From the NCBI GenBank assembly GCA_022453515.1, contig JAJNNY010000084.1:61466-125465 (forward strand): DNA of 64,000 nucleotides, in the 5' to 3' direction. Below the pieces are notes generated by a model, which saw only the letters and a list, made by a program, of their open reading frames with translations, was not told where the DNA came from and did no database searches. A program made the translations under genes and the position numbers. This DNA comes from Astrocystis sublimbata (lineage: Eukaryota > Ascomycota > Sordariomycetes > Xylariales > Xylariaceae). Every line of letters starts with the position of its first letter. Position 1 is the first letter of the stretch. Below are positions 35,681 to 47,822 of this stretch, one piece after another.

Positions 35681-37054
35681 CAGGTATGTAGGCGAGTTAG
35701 GTCTCCATCCAGCTGCAACCCGAACGGGGAGACTCGTTTGATCCAACCAGAGATCAGTCCGTCGTTCGTGAGATCCATGGCGCGGCCGACGATCCTAGTG
35801 TCCGCATATGGCGTAGCCCTATGCTTTCCAAGTGCCAAGGTACGATAGAGGCGACGACAAGGCCGGCAAGTGCAGGAACCGCAGACCACGGCACGTGGTT
35901 GTACGCTGCTGTAGAAGACAGCGTTTGAGGTGAACTAGGAGACTTCCACGATGGTGAATTGTGAATGGGCAACGCCCCCGGTATCTGGCAGAGTGGCATC
36001 GTTCCATAATACAGTAAGACTGGCCCTGGCCCATAGGACTGAGGAGATAAACGGGTCGGCCGGGGCTGATCAACGTGGCACGACGGGGAGCGAGAACCAG
36101 GGTCGGCTCGTTAATTGGACGTCGAATCTCTCGGCATGCAGCACATCTCGCCCCCAGACCCGCCATCGCGACTTTCATTGGTAGCGGCACGCTTACACGA
36201 CTTCTCCACCGCACTATGTCTGTGTGTGGATGATGTACCGAGTACGGAGTAGTAGTTTGCGTGCTGTTCTATTTGTGGTGTCCGTTACATATTGCACAAT
36301 ATATACTTCGTAACACCAGTAAGACCTAGATAAAGTGAATACCTCCTATACAACTGAGGGCTCGAGTGGTGTCCCGAATTCCGTCGTCACCGAGCCAGAG
36401 CCTACCTCAGTATGTGTTTGCATACCTACCCCATTACACTGGAATTGCGTAGCACGAGAACACGAGTCAAGCATGTAGCACCCCGAATATGCAATGCATG
36501 TAGCCACCGCGCATTGCTCAGGCAGAATCCCAGACCGAGCTGAATGTGCAAGTGCAAGTATGTACGGAGTAGGCTTCTTTCTGCATAGGCTGAGCCCAAG
36601 TAATCAGAAATCCCAGCAAGCCGCCGAAACACCTCGTGGCCTGACCTTTAAGACAGCAAATATAACATGCATGGGGCTGCGTTTCAACCGAAGTTCGCTT
36701 CCGCTCGAATGGGATGATTCGCTTCATGGGGGCATGGTTTGGAGTTTCCTTCTGGAAGCTTTCATCTCAACAACCGCTGCATGGGAGCAATTACCGTGGG
36801 ATCCGAAAACCCGAAGACGCACAACTGGGACGATGGTTTTGATCCTCAATCATTGGTGGTGATGAACCATCTCGCGTGAGAACGCGCATTCATCTTGAAG
36901 TACGTGCAAAGGACACGAACGAGTCGGTTGATTTCAAAGCAGAACGCCTCAATACAACTTGCGCCTCAGCTGGCCTACCTGTGCATCGTATGCATGCATG
37001 CATTGCGGCCATTTTAGCCTCTAGGTACTCGTAGGTATGTAAGATTTTGACATG

Positions 37055-37078
37055 AATGCCAATGCCAATGCCAATGCC
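37055..37078. repeat. Perfect 6-bp x 4 tandem repeat (AATGCC)
   Basis: Four identical adjacent copies of AATGCC about 720 bp upstream of the atypical SDR gene. Seen directly; function unknown. Confidence 0.9.
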
Positions 37079-37801
37079 TCGAGGATCAATCAGCCCGCAG
37101 CGGTCAGCTTCAGGCGTGTTGCATTATGACGAGGGGGTTGTTACAATGAAGGATCCGGGGGCGGCGTGGGAAGAGGATCAAGAATTGGGACGAAATATTG
37201 GGATGGACAGACTTCCACTATGTACCCACCCACAGTAGCAGTCGAGCAGTCACCTCTCGTGCCTTTTTTCGTCGTCGCATCTTGCTTTCTGCTTCGGCTT
37301 GCGCTCGGCCCTGCCATGGCCCGAATTAACCTCGCGGCGGGCTATCGGAACGACTGCACCTTATACAGCGGGGCCCAAGCATGAGGTTCTGTTGACCATG
37401 ATCTCCCAAAGCCACATGGCAATGGGGTGGCATGGGTGTTTCTCCGCAAACTGCTTTTAGTACCGGACCGGCCGTCAAAGCGTTGCTATTAAGCCGAAGC
37501 ATATTGAACATGATGAAGTCATCTGTGTGTCGAGGATATTCTATGAGAAAATAGCAACGTGTTCTAGCGGTGATCTACCTACGAGTAGTAGGCGAGCTAG
37601 GCCACACGCGCACGTGACAAGCTCCTATTCGAGCACTATCAGGAGTCAGGGGCCCTAAATTCTTTAGCAGAATTCCGATCCGACGGGTTGGTGGCCTTTC
37701 GCTTCATTCAAGGTCTGATGCGATCAATAATAGCTGGGAGATATTGGACTACATTGCCCTTCCAGCTACTTAACGCACAGAGATCTACTCATTCGAACGT
37801 C

Positions 37802-38952
37802 ATGGTTGCTTACAGCCAAGTCCAAGCCTCCAATGCACTGATAAACGATGCGACAACCCCGCATGTCGCGTGCTTCGTGGGCGGCACCTCCGGGATTGGA
37901 AATTACACGGCGCGGGCCCTAGTCGCCACCGGCGCGAGCGTGAGAGTATACGTCGTCGGGCGCGCAAGTGCCGAACTGCGGACAAGCGTCTTCATCGAAG
38001 AGTTGCAGGCCATAAACCCCAAAGCCGAACTCATTTGGATCGCAGGGGAAGTTTCTCTGCTCGCAGAGGTCACGAGGGTGTGCGGCATTATCAGGGAGAG
38101 AGAATCACGCGTCGATTTGCTTTTCCTCACGACGGGTTACGCACCCGTGGGCGCGCGCGAGGAAACCGCCGAGGGGCTGGAGATCACCCAGGTTCTGGAG
38201 TACTACTCGCGGATGCTGTTCATCCAGCAACTCCTGCCTCTACTCTGCGATGCTGAGAGCCCCAGAGTGATTAGCGTCCTGGGCGGCGGGATGGAGAGTG
38301 CCTCAGGCATCGTCTTGGACGATATGGAGTTGCGGAAACCGGGGAATTACGGCTCGTACAATGGTCAGATGCACTGCATTGGACTGAACACCATCTTCAT
38401 GGATAGGCTGGCCCGGGATAATCCTCAAGTAACCTTTATTCATTCTCACCCTGGTTGGTGTAACACGTTAGTCCCCCGGATTCAACTTCTAAACGCAACT
38501 TTCAGAGATATCCTTCTCCTCGAGGGTAACCGGTGTGGCGCAAGGGCAAGGAGAAGTCTTAACCTTTATTCGTCTTATCGGAGAAACCATTACTGACTCC
38601 AGCGAACTGTAGGGGAAACGTGAAACGAGGATATGAACAAGGCTCGAAATGGGATTGGTTTGTCTGGCTCTTCCTCGAGCGGCTTATTGACTACTTCGGC
38701 TTCAGCCACGAGGAGTCCGGGCAACGGTACCTGTTTCAATGTACCAGCGCCGCGTATGGGGGTCACGGAACTCCCTGGAACGGCCCGATGGGTCTCAATA
38801 CTAATAATGAACCGTCGAATGGGTTATTCCTGGTTGGCTATAAATGCGACTGCAAATCAAACACGAATGTCATGTCTGCGCTTCGGGAAAAGGCCCAGGA
38901 CAAGGTATGGGATCATGCGCAAAAGGTCTTCGGACCTTATTTGCAGTCATAG
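37802..38952 (+). CDS. Atypical short-chain dehydrogenase/reductase, 334 aa
   Basis: Rossmann-fold NAD(P)-dependent SDR-like protein. Exons are 37802-38466 and 38613-38952; the intron is 146 nt and the joined codon reads T in HPGWCNTGNVKRGYEQG. The start is the ATG giving MVAYSQVQAS; an upstream in-frame ATG (37718) would add 28 residues. The cofactor loop is FVGGTSGIGNYTARAL (GGTSGIG in place of TGxxxGIG), and LLFLTTGY sits where NNAG is usual. The active-site lysine of YxxxK is not evident: the region reads NYGSYNGQMHCIGLN. This subtype occurs in fungal genomes near oxidative and secondary-metabolism genes, but the substrate cannot be inferred. It is the first gene of an accessory block on the same strand as the GH3 gene. 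Confidence 0.8.
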
Positions 38953-39928
38953 GGCTTTGGCCCGATACTTGACGTTTTCACCATGAAGAAGAAGATCATC
39001 TAAACGTGCTCGGGATAGTATGAGCACTGCATATGTGAAGGACATTGTGTGGTGTTCAGAACCCTCGCGCTATTGCCGCCAATACCCCATAATTGGTGTG
39101 AATAGGCGAGATCTTCCCCCAGATGAAGAGGAGATGCATTTCGTTGATATTGTATATATCCCGAATTTCGAATCGTTCCATCCTCCAAGAACAATAATTG
39201 GTAATTTTTCGTTCAATCGTTTTATATAAGAATGAAGCTTCATTAGGTAGTTCAAAACTTGGTCTCCGGCTTTCGATCCTATTGGCTAAGACTGATGCGA
39301 AAGGCCTGGCCGGACCCCGGACAGCACTGCATTTTTAGCCCCAGGGAAGGCCTCTCGATCCCAGACAGTCGAATCTGAAGTTCTATTGCCCCGGAGTCTA
39401 TATTGACAACATAGAATGCGGGTTCGCTTGCGATCAATAAAATAGTTCTTGTTTCAATAGTCCGCGGGTTTGGGATCAATTACGAACCCATCAGGTTAAG
39501 TATTGCTTATGAACTAAGTGTTGGTGAGTACGTTCATACAGCACCGAGTGGTGTGCCCATGCATGCGGTGATAGAAATGGCACAAAACACCCTAATCAGG
39601 CTAAATACGACGTACTCATGAACAGCGCAAAGTCACGCACTTTCACGGCGACAACTCCCACATGAAAGCCGATTTGCGGAGGTATAAACTATGTACTATG
39701 CTTCTAGACCACAGGTAGCTCTCTTATACATGCGGGCAACTCGATGAGTGGTGGAAGAATAGCGAGATATCATAATTATTATTGTATCGGCATCACTATG
39801 AGGATTGAGCGGGCATTAATCTTGTAGCTGTCATTCTAGCGCGAAAGGATGTCTCTCTAGGACACCAATTCATCCATCTTCCATGATAGCAAAACGGATG
39901 CGTTGCTAGACCCTCAAAGTCTCACAAG
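38953..39928 (+). other. Spacer upstream of the GH3 gene
   Basis: About 1 kb between the SDR stop and the GH3 start. No gene was recognised. A TATA-like AGGTATAAACTATG lies at about 39682, roughly 245 bp before the GH3 ATG; whether it is the core promoter is unclear. Confidence 0.45.
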
Positions 39929-42586
39929 ATGGCATACAAACTTTCCTTCGCCCTGCTCGCAGGAAGCGCTTGGGCACGTGATTTCCCAAATTGCCAATCT
40001 GGACCGGTAATCAAAGCTATGTCGAACTTTTGGATCTTGAGCTGATCAGGGGAAGCTTGCATCGAATCAAGTATGTAACGCGACGCTGGATCCGTGGTCG
40101 CGAGCAGCTGCGGTATGATTCATGAATTTGTCCACACGCTGTGGCGACCATATCGGGCTGACCAGATCGTGATATAATTAGCTTGTCGCAGCGTTTACGA
40201 CGAGCGAGAAAATTTCCAACAGCCAGGATAACTCTCCTGGTGTCTCGCGGATCGGCCTGCCATCCTAGTGAGCGACCCTCTAAACGATTTCCCTGGCTTG
40301 GGTAACCCCCATAGCACTTTAGATATCATCTTTAGGATGTGAAAAAGCTGGGAAGCGTGTGACGCTCATATGGCGTTTGACTTCAAGAGACGATTACTGA
40401 ATCAAAGTGTTGCAGCGAGTGGTGGAATGAAGCTTTGCACGGCGTAGCGAACTCCAGGGGAGTCCAATTTGCACGATCCGGAGATTTCAGCTATGCGACG
40501 TCATTCCCACAGCCCATCACGATGGGCGCGGCCTTCGACATGCCCCTGATCGCCTCCGTGTCCAATGTCACGTCGACCGAGGCCAGAGCCTTCAGCAACG
40601 CTGGGCGTGCCGGCTTGAACTTCTGGACGCCAAACATCAACCCCTTCCGAGACCCTCGTTGGGGCAGAGGGCAGGAGGTCCCCTCTGAAGATGCGTATCA
40701 TATGTCCCAGTATGTTATGCAGCTCATCCCAGGGCTGCAGGGCGGGCTCACGGCGGATCCGTACTACAAGCTCGCTGCCACATGTAAGCACTATGCTGGC
40801 TACGATATGGAGAACTGGAAGGGCAATCTGCGGTACGGATTCGATGCAAAAATCTCGATGCAGGATCTGCAGGATTATTACCTTCAGCCGTTCCGCGCCT
40901 GCGTTCGCGACGCCAATGGCCAATCCATCATGTGCAGCTATAATGCCGTCAACGGAGTGCCGACCTGTGCAGACCCGTGGCTGCTGCAGAGCGTTCTCCG
41001 AGAACACTACGGCTTCGGCGGAGATCGATGGGTTACGGGAGACTGTGGCGCTTTGAACAACGTGTGGAATGATCACCATTACGGATCGAGTGCGGCTAAT
41101 GCCGCCGCCACCGCGCTCAATGCTGGCACGGATCTGGACTGCGGGGATTTCTGGCCGCGGAATCTGCAAAGCGCCTACAACTCGAGGATGATCAACGATA
41201 CTGTGCTTGACCGATCGTTGGTCCGTCGTTATGCTAACATGGTACGACTAGGCTGGTTTGATGCGCCGGCTAAACAACCATATCGACAGCTCGCTTGGGC
41301 CGATGTTGCGATCCCAGATGCTAAGGCGCTGGCATTGCGAGCTGCGCAGGAAGGGCTGGTATTGCTGAAGAACGAAGGTGCAGGTAAACTGCCGCTTGCA
41401 AATGCCACAGTGAAGCGCGTAGCCGTCGTAGGCCCTCTCGCAACCGCAACGACCCAGCTGCAGGGTAACTATTTCGGTACGGCCCAGAGCGTATCCTCGG
41501 TAGTCAACGCTTTCAAAGTGGCCGGGTATGAAGTCACGACTACGCAAGGTTGCGGTATCACAGGGACCTCAACATCTGGCTTCGCGGCAGCCGTGAATAT
41601 GGCGAAGAGCGCAGATGCGACAATCTTCGTTGGCGGCATAGACAACAGTATCGAGTCAGAGGGCAGGGATCGAGAGCAAATCACCTGGACTGGCGCTCAG
41701 CTATCTTTGATCCAACAGCTGGCGACTGCGACGGGCGACAAACCGTTTGTTGTTGTTCAGATGGGCACCATGGTTGATAGCTCTGCGCTTGTGTCGGAGA
41801 AGAACGTCAACGCCCTGCTGTGGGCGGGCTATCCAGGCCAAGATGGAGGCAATGCCGTCGTCAGTGTGTTGACCGGAGCTACAGCGCCGGCGGGAAGATT
41901 GCCTGTGACTCAGTATCCCAGTGACTACGTCAATCAGGTCCCAATGACGAACATGAACCTGCAGTCTGGGAGTGGAAACCCGGGGTATGTGTCGACCTGC
42001 TTCTTTTCTTTTACCGCAGCAAAGGGTCTTTCCCGAACGATGATACAGGTGATCGAGCCTTTGGCATGCGTGCTAATAAACGTTTAGGCGCACATACAAA
42101 TGGTACACCAAGACGCCGGTCTTCCCATACGGCCATGGACTGCATTACACAACATTCAACGTCTCTATATCACCGGATCTTCCGGCGACATTCGCAACGA
42201 CAGACCTGGTCGGCAGCGAAGATTCCGAAGATGGCCCGCTAGACCTTCTGCCGCTTACGTCAGTGCCGGTGTCTGTGACAAATACGGGAAACGTCACTTC
42301 CGACTACGTAGTTCTTGGGTTCCTGAAGGGCGAATATGGCCCTTCCCCATATCTCATTAAGAGTCTGGTAGCTTTCACGCGACTACACGGCATCAAACCC
42401 GGTGATACTGCGACCGGATCGCTTGATATCAAGCTGGGAAGCGTCGCGCGTAGTGACGGGGATGGTGCTTTGACGTTATGGCCTGCCAAATACAAGCTGG
42501 TGCTGGATAATGACGATCGCGCGAGCTGGGATTTCGAGATCGCGGGCGACGCTGCAGTGTTAGACAAGCTGCCACCTAAGAAGTAG
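39929..42586 (+). CDS. Secreted GH3 beta-xylosidase-like glycoside hydrolase, 764 aa
   Basis: Predicted exo-acting beta-xylosidase (retaining, family GH3) that releases xylose from xylo-oligosaccharides outside the cell. Exons are 39929-40006, 40050-40112, 40182-40267, 40416-41984 and 42088-42586; introns are 43, 69, 148 and 103 nt and every junction keeps phase. There is a signal peptide (MAYKLSFALLAGSAWA), then the family start FPNCQSGP, SRIGLPSYEWWNEALHGVA, LNFWTPNINPFRDPRWGRGQ, CKHYAGYDMENW and SYNAVNGVPTC. The likely nucleophile is D285 in WVTGDCGAL. The C-terminal domain (GIDNSIESEGRDRE, WAGYPGQDGG, PYGHGLHYTTF) and a fibronectin-III-like end complete the fold. The closest pattern is fungal xlnD/Bxl1; an arabinofuranosidase side activity is possible. 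It is convergent with the FAD oxidase. Confidence 0.92.
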
Positions 42587-42726
42587 AGTAGCATTGACAC
42601 GCATGGCTACCAGCTGATGTGTCATCAGTAAATGCAAGTGATCGATTTTTATACTCGAGTACAATAGATGGTGATATACAGTGCACGCTTTACAATAATA
42701 CCTCGTCAACTAGCGTACAAGACGCT
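42587..42726. other. 140-bp convergent gap between GH3 and FAD-oxidase stops
   Basis: Only 140 bp separate the two stop codons, so the 3' UTRs of the convergent transcripts probably overlap. No terminator hairpin is expected in a eukaryote and none was evaluated. Confidence 0.6.
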
Positions 42727-44979
42727 TCATTTGCTCATTGGGTGCTGCTTCTCAGATGCATTTGCAAAATCTGTACGGCAAAGACGATAGTCATCAGCCT
42801 GCTCCCAATTCTCATTTCCAACACAGGGATGACACCAGAGTAAATCATCCGGGTCAACCGCCCTTTTGATGCGCAATAAACGTTTGTAGTTCTCTCCCCA
42901 AAACGCATGTTGCCAATCCGGCTCGTTTGGATTGTTCTATTGATTATCAGCTGACGCTTTCAGGTGTATCTTGTTTGGAGTGGTTATCTACCTCGTTCAC
43001 GTAAGCTCCCATATGGGGGGCTAGCTTCCGCAAAGGCTCGGTCATCTGGTTAACGCGGACCAGGGCTTCGGCTTTCGCGGTAGCATTGAGGGGCTGGAAG
43101 ACAACATGATTGACTGCGATTTCAACATTAGCCGCAAGGAACAGACGTGGAAAATCTGGGGTGCATACCGGTATGGGCGATTGTCTTTCTCCAATTGGGA
43201 TTAACGGACGTGCTACCGCCTCTTGGCTTCGCATCCCGCACACCTTTGCCGGCGACGAGATACGCCGCGCCGTCATATACTTTAAAGGCCTCGCCCAGCA
43301 CAGAACTCGATGCTGCAAGGGCCTCATTGTCGAGAAGTCGTGACCCCACGTATCCGTCGTAGCCCGCCGTGGCTTGGTCGTACCATACGCTGAACCAGGC
43401 GTTGAAGGATGGATAAGGCATCATGGAGAAGGTGACGATCGCGTCGGGCCATGTAGCGTTTACGTGCGCGACAATGGGTTCCCAGATTTTCGACATGTCA
43501 TTGATATCCTGCGTGTGCAAAAGCTGTGATGGAAAATGTTAGATACTGCCATATATCACAACGTATTGGATCGATGAGCCTGTACAGATAGACTATCGGG
43601 ATAGTTCTTCAAGAAACACGTACCATGTACTCGCCAGCCATTCCAGCAAAACTTCCATTTAAAGGTCTGCCATCGGCGCCAGTCATGTTGACATTGGTGG
43701 GGTACGTAATGTAGCCAGACACGTCCTTAGATGCAAGATAGGACAGTGATGACACAAAATAACCCACCATGTCCCAAGTCCAAGATGAACTGGGTTCCGG
43801 GCTGAGGATGGTAATGACTCCTGCTACTAGTTTTGGTGTTGGGTGCGTGGCGAGGGTCACAGAGGTCATGACACCAAAGGTCGAACCACCTCCCTGTGTA
43901 GCGATTATCAGTTAGGGTAATATGAGAAGCAAAGTACCAGGAGCAGATCAACTTACACCGCGCATGGCCCAGAACAAATCATCGTTCTGGCATTCATTCG
44001 CAGTGACGATGTCGCCAGTTGGCGTGACGACTTCCATCTCCAACACATGATCTGCGCCCATTCCAAAGCCGGGGCTGAGAATCGAGTGACCTCCACCGGT
44101 GATGTAGCCGCCGACGCTCACTGATCTTGAATTGCCTCCTACCACGGTCCGTCCGATTTTGTCCAGTTCCATTTGAAGAGGACCAAGCTGAGAACCGCCG
44201 CCGACAGTTACTGCAGGCGTGTCGATCGTGAAGTTACAGCCTTTCGGTTTGAAGGAGTCGTCATGTATCTTGTGGCTTTGCATGTGATGTACCCATATGG
44301 ACAAAGCCCCTGGCGCCTGCGAGCGGCCCTGAAAATCGTGACCGGAGCTCTTCACTACGATACGAACGTTGTTTTTCCATGCTAGTATGATTAGTCCATG
44401 AAATGTAGTCATTGCTTCTTCAAGAGCTCACCGAAGTCCAAGCTAAGCTTAACATCATTTGCAGTCGTGGCATTGACGACATAGGCTGGGTATCCCGCGC
44501 CACTGCACGGAGCATCCGGGTCGGGCAAGCATGTATCATTGTTGTAATGCTGCCACATGTTCGAAACGGGGTCGCCTTGGTGAAAGCCGTACGTGCTCCA
44601 GCCTGCGGTGACGGCGGCGCATTTGTCGGCACTGTCGAAAATGAGCACTGGGTTATGACTGGTAATGTGAGAGGAATCTAGACACTCACTCGAAAGCGGA
44701 CTGTCCGCGACGGCAGACAGCACCCGGAGGACTTGGGTTGTTCAGTTTTCCCCCAAGAGACTGATTGAACTGAATCCAGCTCTCCACAGGTGGCCACTTG
44801 TACGTAGTGATGTTAGTGCAAGTTTCTACTTTTTGATGAAAGGTGGTTATGATCAAATTACTTACGCTGGTATCGCCGGGGAAGGATCTGCATGCTTCAT
44901 CTTTCCTTGGAGAAGCTGAGGCAGCATCGCCAATCGCCAGCAGAGAGATGAGTATGGAACGACAAGTGAAGACTCTCAT
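42727..44979 (-). CDS. Secreted FAD-linked oxidase, berberine-bridge type (PCMH + BBE), 600 aa
   Basis: VAO/PCMH flavoprotein oxidase predicted to act on a sugar or secondary metabolite with O2. Eight exons on the minus strand: 44866-44979, 44690-44796, 44432-44631, 43957-44381, 43624-43893, 43169-43523, 42992-43113 and 42727-42936; introns are 50-100 nt and all phases agree. There is a signal peptide (MRVFTCRSILISLLAIGDAASA). The FAD-binding PCMH domain includes RIVVKSSGHDFQGRS (H155 is the covalent FAD histidine), VGGNSRSVSVGGYITGGGHS and DLFWAMRGGGGSTFGV. The C-terminal BBE domain (FWGENYKRLLRIKRAVDPDD) is complete. The Cys used for a second FAD bond in oligosaccharide oxidases is Ser (S225), so mono-covalent FAD is expected. 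Exon 3 begins at DADKCAAVTAGW. Confidence 0.88.
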
Positions 44980-47822
44980 AATGTCAGCGTGAACCGATTC
45001 GATTGTTTGAAAACAAAGTGCTTACCTTCAGAGTCAAATTAGAGAGCAGAGCCTGCTCATATATAGTCGATCAAATCCAGTCAGTCCACGCAATTATATA
45101 ACGAGATAATCTATAGGGCTGAGAGTCCCATAACGTTCAATAATCTGGTCCGGTAATTCAAGCTGAGTTCCCCTGTCGCTCGGTTTCGGAATCGATATCG
45201 TATGTCGGTTTAATGGGGGTACGTTTTGATGCACGTGGATTGTTACAAGCATGCCATACTATAATAAGGCTTCAAAAGGTATAGTTCCGGAGGGCTTTTT
45301 GTGCCCAATGTGGTGAGGAGAGGCTTCATGCGCTACCCATACTAGCCAGATTGCTTCGTACAAATTCATAGAATGTGCCTTTATGGCCCATGATGAAAGC
45401 CGGAATGTGGGCTTCAGGGCCAATGCTACACATGTCGCCATCGGGTCTCCATCTGGCAACTTCGGGTTCCTCGCGTTCCACAGTTGCGAAAGATGCGCAG
45501 CCAGAGTCAGCAAGGAGATAATTTCAAACTGGGATTTCACGAGCTTAGCTCCTTTAAGCGTCTCTAGTAGCATGATATGAAGTCTCGTAGTCTCATACCA
45601 GCTTTTTAATGCCTGCGTTCAGACTAGGAGCTTTGGTCAATACTGTGCTGAAGTCTGCGTTCAAAATGCGTGCGATTGGGATTCCAGATTGATTCTACTG
45701 TACTCAGGCTATAATTCTTTGAATGATAATATTGAGCTCCGTTGTTCGGCAAATAAGCACGGCGTATCAGACGTCAGCTCGCATAGGTGAAGGTCCGGGC
45801 CTACCTCCAACTTCTGGTGAGAGAAATATATTTTCTGGGCATGAAACTTGATCTAAATGATGTTTGACGCTTGAAGCGCACCCTGCCTGCTGATCATTCC
45901 CACGAGTTGAGGTCAACTCTCGCTTCGCGATGATGCTGTCGAATCCGTCTCGCTGCAACTTGGACCCTGGCCGAATGGTAAGTGGCTACCCCGGTCTTGA
46001 CAGATCCCCACACAACGCTTTGTGTTCAATGGATCTTCCATGCACAATTGGACAGATAAATAGAGATTTTTCTCGCCGTATACGATAGATCGAACGATCA
46101 TGATCATTCGAACTCGATGCAATGCCAATCAAGATATGAAGAAGCTAGAGAGCTCGAGGGCAAAGCACTATTATCGGGTTCCTAGGGCCCGGAACTGGAG
46201 TCATCTACCCTAGTCACCCCGCGGGTGGTGGGCCTTGGCACATCCAGCATCGCAATTGGTATGTTCCTCAGGTAGGTAGACTCGGTGCCTGCTTTTGATT
46301 TCAATATTCCATTTATACTAAATGAACAGTTTTTTGGAGAGTTAAAGATTCTTTCTTTCTCTTTTTTTGTTGCGCAGTGGTACATCCAACACCTGCCGCT
46401 AGTCCATGGATCGCAGCTGGTTTTAGCGGCTATGTCGAGCCAAGATTCGCTCTTGGACGCCGACCCTTTGTACCTAAAGGGAACATGTGCTAAATGGAAC
46501 ATGCGTCATGGGTCAAAACAGAGATTTTGATAACGCAGAACTCACATCGACACAACCCACGTCGCGATAAATTAGACAGCGTCATGTGATGATGCCGATC
46601 CCGTTACTAATTATTGGCAAGGGAAGGCGCGTAGTTACAGCACATCTTGCTGACACCTCCATCATATTATGAAAAGTGAACAGATGCTGGACTCTCTGCA
46701 AGCCTTTCCCCTTTCTTTCCATCCTTCACTCACGCGTCGACGGTTGCGATACGCTGACGGCTGCCTAAACTGAATTGAGCTGAACATGCTAGAGAAGATC
46801 TGAAGTATACCTGACTGGGCGGCTGACGCTATGAGTTTCACATATAGCTTTTGTTGTGATTTTATCAGTTACTAATTCATTTGCATCAAGAAAGGAAGCG
46901 TGAGCCTGCTGTATACCTAGGTACCTAGTGTGCTGTTGTGCGATTATGTACGTGAGTATACTTCAGTAGTGCGCACAATCACGGGTGGGCGGCATCAAAT
47001 AGGGGCAGATACCACAGCCTTGGGAATTAGTGTGACAGCAAAAGAGGAATTTTTTTGTGCGAAGATCCCATATCTTCTTGAGGGGACTTGTATAGTTGTT
47101 TAATCCTTATCAAGACGTCTGGCGTGAGACGCTTGCCCTTTCCTTGCACACAGTTATAGGTACATATTGGAATCGATAGTATATACACAGTTTTTAAGGG
47201 GACATGTATGCCTCCTTTATTAACCCTCTCTTACCTTAGGTATATTATTGTGGACCGAACTGTGATATTTGGGTCTGGACGATAGGGCAACATTGATGGG
47301 GCTGCCAAGACTGCTAGTCTAAGACTCTAGCTACCTAGATTTGGGACGCTCATTTTGTTTTCGCGTTGCCGAATGTAAGGCGCAGCCAACATCGTCATGC
47401 ATGACAAAAAAAGAGCCTACTAGGTAGTATCGCCAGCAATGCTGATCATGATCAACCCAGTAGTAGCGGAATCGCTAGTACCAAAGATGGAAACTGATCC
47501 TACTGTCCCCCCGCGGAGAAGGTGCAAGGAATTGGGGGGTGGACAATATCATACGGTATGATCGTAGATGCTAGGAGGTGCATCTTACGGGTCTTGGAAA
47601 AATACTAAATGGTGGCAAGATGAAGCATACTGCAGCGGGTGAGACGGGGCTTTTATGCTAAACATATAGTGTTGCAATTTAATATGAACTATGCCTGTGA
47701 GCTAAGATGTATTTGTTTACTTGATATGGTTTCATTACCAGTAGGTGATAAGTTTGTACGAAAGCAAGGAACTAGTATGATGTGCGCCTCGGGGCCAGAG
47801 CCGGAAGAGGTACGTCGAGTGA
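44980..47822. other. Long intergenic region, FAD oxidase 5' / GNAT 3'
   Basis: About 2.8 kb without a gene I can support. An open frame at 45259-45573 (minus, 104 codons) and another at 46182-46502 have no recognised family. An imperfect 22-bp palindrome centred near 46101 (TCGAACGATCA / TGATCATTCGA, one mismatch) and TACCTAGGTACCTAG at about 46915 are present. No tRNA was seen. Confidence 0.5.
45058..45066 (-). promoter_or_regulatory. TATA-like element upstream of the FAD oxidase
   Basis: On the minus strand CTATATATG lies about 80 bp before the ATG at 44979, a spacing that suits a fungal core promoter. A possible 5'-UTR donor (GGTAAGC, about 45024) lies between. Inference from sequence and distance only. 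Confidence 0.4.

Larger units (their letters stand above)
34815..37801. other. Long divergent intergenic region, PTH11-like / SDR
   Basis: About 3 kb without a supportable gene. It contains a GT-rich stretch (about 34860-34975), a perfect 9-bp x 3 repeat (35654-35680) and a 6-bp x 4 repeat (37055-37078). Open frames of 60-170 codons show no motif, signal peptide or splice-consistent extension. Confidence 0.5.

Noticed and set aside
40501..41169. 222-codon open frame antisense to the GH3 enzyme
   Set aside because: It lies wholly within the main GH3 exon and has no recognisable features.
44659..44689. 31-nt intron in the FAD oxidase gene
   Set aside because: It keeps frame but is too short. 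A 58-nt intron (44632-44689) gives the better family match GQSAFDADKCAAV.
45259..45573. 104-codon minus-strand frame upstream of the FAD oxidase
   Set aside because: Mildly protein-like but without motif, homology signal or convincing start context.
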